DNA of 12,620 bases, from positions 1 to 12,620 of the forward strand of contig CAMGMW010000015.1 of NCBI GenBank assembly GCA_946059285.1. Reading direction: 5' to 3'. Below are positions 5,871-11,519 of the stretch, in pieces. The notes beneath the pieces were generated by a model, which saw nothing but the letters and a program-made list of their open reading frames with translations, was not told the origin of the DNA and did no database searches. The translations under genes and the position numbers were made by a program. Source of the DNA: an uncultured Clostridia bacterium (GTDB lineage: Bacteria; Bacillota_A; Clostridia; Oscillospirales; Oscillospiraceae). The stretch's first letter is position 1. Each line of letters opens with the position of its first letter.

Positions 5871-8090
5871 TTATGCTTCAAAATAGCGTGCCAGCAAGGT
5901 GGCCATTTCTCCGCGGGTAGTCAGGCTCTTGGGGGAAAGCCTTGTATTTGTCACGCCCTGCACAAGTCCGGTTTCCACCGCCCAGCACATGGCCTCCTGC
6001 GCCCAGGAAGATACCCGGGAGGCATCCTGATACTGAGCCAGACTATAGTCCGATGCAGGTTTTCCCGCATATCGCCAGAGGAATGTCACCATTTCCTCAC
6101 GGGTCATTTCCTGCATTGGCGCAAATCGATTTTTCCCGACACCGTTGACAAGGTCTGCCTCCTGACCCCAGCCTACTGCCGCAGTATACCATGTCCCGTC
6201 TGGAACATCCACAAAGCTGGCGCTCCCTGCATCAGGCGTACCGGCAATGCGGTAAAAGGCCGTGACCAGCATGGCGCGGTTCATGACCTTTTGGGGAGAA
6301 AAGGTCGTTTTGGAGTCCCCCTGCATCCAGCCCTTCTCGGTCACGACGCAGATGCTCTCCCGTGCCCAATGCCCATCGACGTCCGAATATCGCAGGCAGT
6401 CATGAGGCACTACAGAAGCATTGATTTGAAAATAGCTTTTGGATGTGCCGCCACGGCTGGAAATGCTGCACAGCACCGGCTTTGTGAAATCCGCGCCTTT
6501 CAGCCCGTCAATGACGGCATAGTGGGAATTCAAAGAGGTTGTGTATTCTGGAACCACCGTCGTCAAATCGCTGTCATAGCTTTGCAGGGTCAGCGTAATC
6601 TGGAAGGGATCCGTCTGTGTACCGCTGCCTTTGATCGGAGCGCCATCTACATAGCATGGAATCGCCGGATCATAGTTGTTCAAATCCTCCGGCATACGAG
6701 CAAGCGTCACCTCACAGTCACCGAGGCAGAAAGAGGTGAAAATCGGCAGACCGCACCAGCCGTAGCCGATATCGTCGGTCATTGTATCCAGATTCAAAGT
6801 GTAATGAAATTCAATCACGTCCCCGGCCTGCGGAGTGATGTAAGGAAGCCCCCAGTTCGCAAAGTCATCGTTGTTGTACGAAATCATCCAGCCGGAATAG
6901 CCGCCTACGCTCCCAAGACCGTTGATCTCGCTGACATAGCCTGCATCGACCCCGACCGCCGTGATGCCATTGTCGGAAAAGGCCGCGCTGACTGCCTCAG
7001 AAGCCGTCATTCCCTCTTTGTACGGCACAGGATAGTTTTTCAAAACGACGCCGCTGTCACTGGCGTACTCCAGCCCCGCCTCCGCCGCAGTATAATCGTA
7101 TACGCCGACATAAACCAGATCACGCGGCTGTAAATCGCTCATATCATAAAGGGAAGTTTTTCCCTGCAGCAGTCGTTCATAGGCCGCCAGGGCATAGCCA
7201 ACCTGCTGGGTCGCCATGGCATTGAGTTTGTTGTCCGCGTGACCAAAGGCAACCGTTTCCCCTTCCGCCAGGTAGGAAAAGATCGCCGAGCCTAGCCATG
7301 CGCCATCCTCCTTGATGAAGCGCTCATCTTTTGCCGGATCAATTCCAAGGCAGCAAAGCGCCAGCAGCACCTGCGCGGGAGACTCGGAGCAGGCAGAGCC
7401 CCATGACACATAGCCTCCGTCTGCCTCCTGTGTATTGCTCAGGAGCGTAAGCGCACGATCCACCGCTTTCTCTACTGTGCTATTCATCTCATAATAAGGC
7501 GCAAGCGCCTGAAGAGCCATTGCCGTCAGGTCGGTATCCGCAGTACTGCCGAAGTATGTCCAGCCGCCGCCCGACAGCTCGGAGGCAAGGATGAATTCAA
7601 CCAGCTTCTCGCGTGAGTTATCGGCGTCCGCGGCAAAGGTGTAACCCGCAGTGTCCATGGCAATGAGTGCATAGATCGCACCGTTAACCCCCTGAGATAC
7701 GGTTTTGTCGTAGTCTCCCAGGGGCGCCGTCAGATCATAGCCGGCAAAATCAGCCGCATTCGCGCCGCAGGCTGTCAGCGCGATGATCGTACGGGAATAC
7801 TCCGTATAGTTCTTCTCGCTCAAAACGCCGCCGCAATCCTTGAGCTTTTGTTCGACGGATGCCAAGTACTCCTCACGCATGGCTTCTGTCAGGTTGCCGC
7901 TGCGGGCAAGCTGCAAAATTGACCAGTCGCTGTAGCTTCCGTCAGACATGGCTCCGGAAAGATAGGCGGATACACCGTCTACCGCTTCCGAAACGGTCAT
8001 GGGCAGCGCTTTTGCGTCTGCGGCGAATGCTGCTGTCACGAGGCACAATAGCAGTGCCGGTATCAGCAGGCAGGAAATCAGTTTTTTCAT
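5871..8090 (-). CDS. SLH-anchored alpha-toroid plus DUF4430 surface protein, likely corrinoid-binding (739 aa)
   Basis: Domains in order: signal peptide (1-23, cleavage near AFA-AD); an alpha-helical toroid of prenyltransferase/squalene-cyclase type repeats (about 30-315), with GGWTYFGSTADTDLTAMAL (174-192) and QEADGGYVSWG (221-231); a DUF4430 domain (about 325-432, with GMTASEAVSAAF, then GYSGWMISYNNDDF and QAGDVIEFHYTLN); an unassigned beta-rich segment (about 450-562); and three SLH domains (565-739). An alpha-toroid followed by a DUF4430-like beta domain is the order seen in intrinsic factor and transcobalamin, which clamp cobalamin between the two. The lone transcript leader is a cobalamin riboswitch, which supports a corrinoid role. 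The start at 8090 follows a GGAGG site (8099-8104) and gives a clean signal peptide. An in-frame ATG at 8159 would place the terminator inside the gene and was not used. The domain calls are strong; actual B12 binding is inferred. Confidence 0.9.
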   Translation of the reverse strand: MKKLISCLLIPALLLCLVTAAFAADAKALPMTVSEAVDGVSAYLSGAMSDGSYSDWSILQLARSGNLTEAMREEYLASVEQKLKDCGGVLSEKNYTEYSRTIIALTACGANAADFAGYDLTAPLGDYDKTVSQGVNGAIYALIAMDTAGYTFAADADNSREKLVEFILASELSGGGWTYFGSTADTDLTAMALQALAPYYEMNSTVEKAVDRALTLLSNTQEADGGYVSWGSACSESPAQVLLALCCLGIDPAKDERFIKEDGAWLGSAIFSYLAEGETVAFGHADNKLNAMATQQVGYALAAYERLLQGKTSLYDMSDLQPRDLVYVGVYDYTAAEAGLEYASDSGVVLKNYPVPYKEGMTASEAVSAAFSDNGITAVGVDAGYVSEINGLGSVGGYSGWMISYNNDDFANWGLPYITPQAGDVIEFHYTLNLDTMTDDIGYGWCGLPIFTSFCLGDCEVTLARMPEDLNNYDPAIPCYVDGAPIKGSGTQTDPFQITLTLQSYDSDLTTVVPEYTTSLNSHYAVIDGLKGADFTKPVLCSISSRGGTSKSYFQINASVVPHDCLRYSDVDGHWARESICVVTEKGWMQGDSKTTFSPQKVMNRAMLVTAFYRIAGTPDAGSASFVDVPDGTWYTAAVGWGQEADLVNGVGKNRFAPMQEMTREEMVTFLWRYAGKPASDYSLAQYQDASRVSSWAQEAMCWAVETGLVQGVTNTRLSPKSLTTRGEMATLLARYFEA

Positions 8091-8112
8091 ACATTTTGCC
8101 TCCTTACATATT

Positions 8113-8148
8113 AAAAACGGCCATGGCAAAGCTGCCACAGCCGTTTTT
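8113..8148 (-). terminator. Intrinsic terminator/attenuator between riboswitch and gene
   Basis: On the minus strand a 16-bp stem (8148-8133 with 8128-8113) forms with two adjacent G-U wobbles and a 4-nt loop; the right arm ends in UUUUU. It sits just after the riboswitch P1 and before the GGAGG site of the downstream gene (8099-8104). This is the expected position for a ligand-controlled transcription terminator. No alternative antiterminator pairing was worked out. Confidence 0.82.
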
Positions 8149-8158
8149 CTGTGAATCA

Positions 8159-8368
8159 ATATTGCCTCTTGTAGGTCTCCTGGCTTGCGCTTATGGCAAA
8201 AAACTGCCTGCGTCCGCGCTCTGCCTTCCCAGTTTCCCAGTGACTGACTTTCGTCAACGAGCAGCGTCCTCAGCGCTTACAGTGGCGGTTACCGTGGGGA
8301 GTCGCACCCCGTTCCCTTGTCCATCTCCGCCGCCATACGCAGGCGGAGCCACAAAAAGCACACAATAT
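8159..8368 (-). ncRNA. Cobalamin (adenosylcobalamin) riboswitch
   Basis: Senses cobalamins and controls the two DUF4430-containing genes downstream. Seen on the minus strand: a B12 box AAGCCAGGAGACCTAC (8186-8171); the conserved loop GCCACTGTAAGCG, with GCCACTG at 8286-8280; the GGGAAC...GGGGTGCGACTCCCC core (about 8315-8295); and a closing P1 helix pairing ATATTG (8368-8363) with CAATAT (8164-8159). The length of about 210 nt fits the family. The promoter is immediately upstream and a terminator hairpin immediately downstream, so control is most likely by premature termination when cobalamin is abundant. Outer boundaries rest on the P1 pairing and could shift by a few bases. Confidence 0.94.
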
Positions 8369-8382
8369 ATAACTTTATCCAA

Positions 8383-8411
8383 AGTATAGCATCCGCCCCG
8401 GTGCTTGTCAA
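8383..8411 (-). promoter_or_regulatory. Sigma-A promoter of the riboswitch operon
   Basis: TTGACA (minus strand, 8411-8406), a 17-bp spacer and TATACT (8388-8383). Transcription would start near 8376, a few bases before the riboswitch P1 helix. It lies in the 82-bp gap behind the kinase gene. No clear terminator separates the kinase from it, so some read-through is possible. Confidence 0.9.
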
Positions 8412-8450
8412 GCAAAAGGTGTCGACTCACAGTGCCGGCGCTGTAATGCG

Positions 8451-9368
8451 CTAATATGGCAATATGCTTCCGCCGATGAATTCCCGCAGGAGAGAATCCT
8501 CCGGCACAATCTGTTGAGAAACAGATGGCAGTTCCTGCAGAACCTGCACGAGGTCCGCTAAATCCGGGTATTCCGGCAGCAGCTCCCGCAGGTCCTTCAG
8601 CAGCATCGGGCGGTATACGCTCAATTCCGAGGAATAAAATGAGTCTACGCTGTAATGCGCGTGCTGCTTAAACGGCATGATATACTTCTGTTCTCCGCGA
8701 TCAACCCGTTCCCGCATCCCAATGGTATCTGTCAAACGCCGTCCGCGGCAGGTCATATCCCGCAGCAGCCGGCGGGCAAGGCGAATCTTTGAGGGATGCA
8801 GCACTGCACCGTCTCCCGCTGTAACGCGTGTACGGACGCTGACATAAATACGGGTGGTGTGCGCCGCATGGCCGGTCACATCCGGGTTCAGCGCATGAAT
8901 GCCTTCCATGATCACCAATTCCCCTTCCCTGCGGCGAAGCGATCTGCCGTCAAAGATTCGTTTGCTCTCCTTAAAATCATAGCGCGGAAGCAATACCTCT
9001 TCTCCGGCAAGGATCTGTCCAAGCTGCTGCTGAAAAAACGGGATATCCACGCGGGTCGGTTTTTCCAAATCCAGCTCATTGCGTAGAAGTAATTCCTTTT
9101 CCCGCTCCGTCAGGGGCGTAAAATAGTCGTCCATGGAAAGGGTATGCGTTTCCATTCCCCGTCGGTCCAGTTCTCGCTCGATCAGCAGTGCAGTTGTAGT
9201 CTTACCGGATCCGGAAGGACCGGCCAGCAGAACCACCGGGCGTGTAGACGCATTGGCGGCAATTACCTCTGCCGCCTGCAATATCTGTTTATAGTAAAAC
9301 CGCCGATCACTTTCAATCACCGCGGCGGGATCAGCCGTCAAAAGGGCTGTTAATTGATCCGTGGTCAT
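8451..9368 (-). CDS. Uridine kinase-like P-loop nucleoside kinase (305 aa)
   Basis: A member of the uridine kinase/phosphoribulokinase family, transferring phosphate from ATP to a small hydroxylated substrate, usually a nucleoside; cytoplasmic. Walker A is AGPSGSGKTT (49-58). LSMDDYF (77-83) matches the S-D-Y-Y substrate/metal motif, and VIMEGIHALNP (152-162) matches the EG-h-AL strand. LPRYDF (127-132) is the conserved segment before it. Many Firmicutes carry a longer version (about 550 aa) with an N-terminal TGS/threonyl-tRNA-synthetase-like part; this one has only about 40 residues before the kinase core. The ATG at 9368 has an AAAGGGG site 10 bases upstream. Another ATG 9 bases upstream lies only one base after that site, and the far upstream ATG at 9521 would precede the promoter. 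The substrate cannot be read from sequence. Confidence 0.85.
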   Translation of the reverse strand: MTTDQLTALLTADPAAVIESDRRFYYKQILQAAEVIAANASTRPVVLLAGPSGSGKTTTALLIERELDRRGMETHTLSMDDYFTPLTEREKELLLRNELDLEKPTRVDIPFFQQQLGQILAGEEVLLPRYDFKESKRIFDGRSLRRREGELVIMEGIHALNPDVTGHAAHTTRIYVSVRTRVTAGDGAVLHPSKIRLARRLLRDMTCRGRRLTDTIGMRERVDRGEQKYIMPFKQHAHYSVDSFYSSELSVYRPMLLKDLRELLPEYPDLADLVQVLQELPSVSQQIVPEDSLLREFIGGSILPY

Positions 9369-9404
9369 GCACACCATGCCCCTTTCTTCCACAATGTATT
9401 TCAT

Positions 9405-9413
9405 AGTATAGCA
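9405..9413 (-). promoter_or_regulatory. Extended -10 promoter of the kinase gene
   Basis: On the minus strand TGC directly precedes TATACT (9410-9405), an extended -10 element. No good -35 is seen at 16-18 bp. The leader would be about 30 nt and includes the AAAGGGG site at 9385-9379. Confidence 0.6.
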
Positions 9414-9549
9414 CATGTATGAACACTTTTGGTATCCTTTTGCTGATTTTTTGTGTATTTTGACGAAAACAATTTTCTCCATAGGACAGTGACCCCGACG
9501 GAATAAGACAGATTTCCCCACTTTCCGGTTTTGCCGTTCTGCCAGCAGG

Positions 9550-9567
9550 TATTTCCTGTTGGAAATA
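9550..9567. repeat. Inverted repeat upstream of the MATE promoter
   Basis: TATTTCC-TGTT-GGAAATA is a perfect 7-bp inverted repeat centred about 21 bp upstream of the MATE -35. It could be a binding site for a regulator of the transporter. No regulator gene is adjacent. Confidence 0.4.
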
Positions 9568-9579
9568 TGAGAATGTCTA

Positions 9580-9608
9580 TTGCATTCCTTTCTTTTTCTC
9601 TTTATAAT
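9580..9608 (+). promoter_or_regulatory. Sigma-A promoter of the MATE gene
   Basis: TTGCAT (9580-9585), a 17-bp pyrimidine-rich spacer and a consensus TATAAT (9603-9608). It gives a leader of about 35 nt to the ATG at 9651. Confidence 0.85.
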
Positions 9609-9650
9609 AGGTGTGTTTGAAGATTTGAAAGATTGAAAGAGTTGCGTAAA

Positions 9651-11090
9651 ATGAGTTCCTTAAAAGAAAACAAAATGGGCGTTATGCCCGTCGGGCGGCT
9701 GCTGTTTACAATGGCGCTGCCGATGGCGCTTTCCATGCTGGTACAGGCACTTTACAACGTGGTAGACAGCGCCTTCGTGTCCAAAATTTCCGACCTGAAT
9801 CAAGATGCGTTGAACGCCGTTTCCTATGCCTTCCCCGTGCAAAACATCATGATCGGTGTGGCAAGCGGAATCGCCGTAGGTGTAAATGCGCTGCTGTCCC
9901 GCGGTCTGGGTGAAAAAAACACCGATCAGGTCAACCGTTCCGCACTCAATGGCATCTTTCTTGCCGCCATTGGCATGCTGTTGAGCGCCGCCTTCGGCAT
10001 TTTCTGCGCTGAGCCGTTTATGCGTTCGCAAACTTCCAACGAAGCCGTCATCGCTTACGGCACGGATTACATCCGTATCATTACCATCGCCTCGTTCGGC
10101 ATTTTCGGCGAAATCATCTTTGAACGTCTGCTGCAGTCCACGGGGCGCACTACCTATACCATGATCACACAGGGCACCGGCGCGGTCATCAACATCGTAC
10201 TTGACCCCATTTTGATCTTTGGCTATCTCGGCTTTCCCCGTATGGAGGTCGCAGGTGCCGCCGTTGCCACCGTGGTCGGGCAGATCGTAGCATTCCTTCT
10301 TGCAATCCTTCTGAATTTGAAGCGCAACCCAGACGTGCATCTGCGTCTCAAGGGCTTCCGTCCCGACACAAAAATGATCGGGCGCATTCTGCGCATCGGC
10401 GTCCCCTCCATGATCATGGTTGCCATCGGCTCCGTGATGTACTACGGCTTCAATCGGATCCTGATGCGTTTTGAGGTCGTTGAAGTCGGTCTGGGCGAGA
10501 TTGGCACCGCTGTATTCGGTGCCTACTTTAAGCTGCAAAGCTTTGTGTTCATGCCGGTTTTCGGCATAAACAATGCCGTGCTGGCCATCACCGCTTTCAA
10601 CTACGGTGCAAGGAAGCCGGAGCGGATCACCCGGGTCATGAAATACGGCATCCTCGGCGCCACCTCGCTGATGCTGTTGGGCATGGCTGCTTTCATACTG
10701 TTTCCGGAGCAGCTTCTTTCCCTCTTTAACGCCAACAAGCAAATGATCGCCGTTGGCGTGCCCGCGCTGCGGACAATCTGCGTGAATTTTATCTTTGCCG
10801 GCACCTGCATCATTTTCAGCGGCTGCTTTCAGGCGCTGGGCAAGAGCATCAACAGCATGCTGGTTTCGCTGACGCGGCAGATCCTTGTGCTGCTGCCCGT
10901 GGCATACCTGCTCTCCCTGCTCGGAAACATCGACATAGTGTGGCTTGCATTCCCCGCCTCTGAACTGGTTTCCACCGTGCTAAGCTGCTGCCTGATGTTT
11001 CTGCTTTATAAACGGAAAATTAAGCCGCTTTATGCGCAAAAGCCTGACCCGCCGAACTGCGGGGAAAGCGGATTTGCGGGTGTATCATGA
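9651..11090 (+). CDS. MATE family efflux transporter (479 aa)
   Basis: A polytopic membrane antiporter that exports drugs or metabolites in exchange for Na+ or H+. The N-terminal motif LPMALSMLVQALYNVVDSAF (residues 23-42), with its conserved Pro and Tyr-x-x-x-Asp, and GIAVGVNALLSRGLGEKN (73-90) are the classic MATE signatures. They recur in weaker form in the second half, and about twelve hydrophobic helices can be counted. Length is normal for the family and the frame is intact. The start is uncertain: the ATG at 9651 has only a weak GAAAGAG site 9 bases upstream, and an in-frame TTG at 9633 would add six residues (MKELRK). The substrate is not predictable. The gene is divergent from the kinase and has its own promoter and terminator. 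Confidence 0.9.
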   Translation: MSSLKENKMGVMPVGRLLFTMALPMALSMLVQALYNVVDSAFVSKISDLNQDALNAVSYAFPVQNIMIGVASGIAVGVNALLSRGLGEKNTDQVNRSALNGIFLAAIGMLLSAAFGIFCAEPFMRSQTSNEAVIAYGTDYIRIITIASFGIFGEIIFERLLQSTGRTTYTMITQGTGAVINIVLDPILIFGYLGFPRMEVAGAAVATVVGQIVAFLLAILLNLKRNPDVHLRLKGFRPDTKMIGRILRIGVPSMIMVAIGSVMYYGFNRILMRFEVVEVGLGEIGTAVFGAYFKLQSFVFMPVFGINNAVLAITAFNYGARKPERITRVMKYGILGATSLMLLGMAAFILFPEQLLSLFNANKQMIAVGVPALRTICVNFIFAGTCIIFSGCFQALGKSINSMLVSLTRQILVLLPVAYLLSLLGNIDIVWLAFPASELVSTVLSCCLMFLLYKRKIKPLYAQKPDPPNCGESGFAGVS

Positions 11091-11116
11091 TGCGAATATC
11101 GTTTGCTCCGGATTGC

Positions 11117-11151
11117 AACGGTGGCAGGGAGAGATCCTTGCTGCCGTTTTT
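11117..11151 (+). terminator. Intrinsic terminator of the MATE gene
   Basis: A stem pairing 11117-11126 with 11139-11148 (two G-U wobbles) extends inward by about three further pairs, and a T run follows at 11147-11151. It lies 26 bases after the stop codon. Confidence 0.82.
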
Positions 11152-11301
11152 ACCTGTATGTAAGCTTATTCTATTTTTTGAGGAAGAATCGTTATATCCA
11201 TGGTTGCATCTGCAATCACCTCTTGCTCTGTCCATAGGAACACAGCTCTATGCCAGCTTGCAGCTTTCACCGATGAAAAAGAAAGGGATGTCCGTTCGGC
11301 A

Positions 11302-11331
11302 TTGACGAATTCTTGCTCCCGGTTGACGAAT
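11302..11331 (+). repeat. Direct repeat TTGACGAAT x2, 21 bp apart
   Basis: TTGACGAAT occurs at 11302-11310 and again at 11323-11331, exactly 21 bp (two helical turns) apart, so both copies face the same side of the DNA. The second copy contains the -35 hexamer of the upstream promoter. This is a plausible tandem site for a regulator. Confidence 0.5.
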
Positions 11332-11351
11332 AATATCGCATTACATATAAT
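11323..11351 (+). promoter_or_regulatory. Upstream promoter (P1) of the molybdenum hydroxylase gene
   Basis: TTGACG (11323-11328), a 17-bp spacer and TATAAT (11346-11351). It would produce a leader of about 160 nt before the gene at 11520. Confidence 0.72.
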
Positions 11352-11409
11352 CTATAGGCATTTCCGGTACAGCTTTCCGTTATTTTAAAAAAAAGTCAAC
11401 ACTCTATCC

Positions 11410-11438
11410 TTGCAGGTAGAAGCGTTTTATTGTATAAT
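11410..11438 (+). promoter_or_regulatory. Downstream promoter (P2) of the molybdenum hydroxylase gene
   Basis: TTGCAG (11410-11415), a 17-bp spacer and TATAAT (11433-11438). It gives a leader of about 75 nt. An AGAAGGGG ribosome site (11503-11510) precedes the ATG by 9 bases. Confidence 0.78.
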
Positions 11439-11519
11439 GCAATTATAATCCAAAAATATCGATGTTTTTGAATTGCGATTTGTGTCATATGCACAATGTA
11501 AAAGAAGGGGTCGTACGCC

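Larger units (their letters stand above)
11152..11519. other. Intergenic regulatory region before the molybdenum hydroxylase gene
   Basis: No credible gene lies in these 368 bases; the short open frames lack ribosome sites and overlap regulatory elements. The right half holds a 9-bp direct repeat and two consensus-like promoters, both reading right (listed separately). A run of eight or nine A residues (about 11387-11395) separates the promoters. In 11152-11300 I see no recognisable element. Confidence 0.6.

Noticed and set aside
5832..7133. Long plus-strand open frame (433 codons) opposite the SLH-DUF4430 gene
   Set aside because: No ribosome site and no recognisable domain. The opposite strand encodes a multi-domain protein with signal peptide and known motifs, so this is a shadow.
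8091..8159. In-frame 23-residue upstream extension of the SLH-DUF4430 protein
   Set aside because: It would be encoded by the terminator hairpin and the edge of the riboswitch. The ATG at 8090 has a strong GGAGG site and begins a standard signal peptide.
8431..8444. Palindromic CAGTGCCGGCGCTG behind the kinase gene
   Set aside because: There is no loop to speak of and no T run on either strand, so it is not a convincing terminator. I see no reason to call it an operator.
9660..10742. Long minus-strand open frame (360 codons) opposite the MATE gene
   Set aside because: His/Asp/Gly-rich composition with no domain, no promoter and full overlap with a clear transporter gene.
11087..11388. Two short plus-strand open frames (72 and 62 codons) after the MATE gene
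   Set aside because: The first runs through the MATE terminator, the second runs through the direct repeat and P1 promoter. Neither has a ribosome site or known motif.
11346..11430. TATAATC here, and TTCTACC on the opposite strand, resemble purine-riboswitch core pieces
   Set aside because: The pieces are on opposite strands, the three-helix arrangement cannot be drawn, and TATAAT is better explained as a promoter -10.
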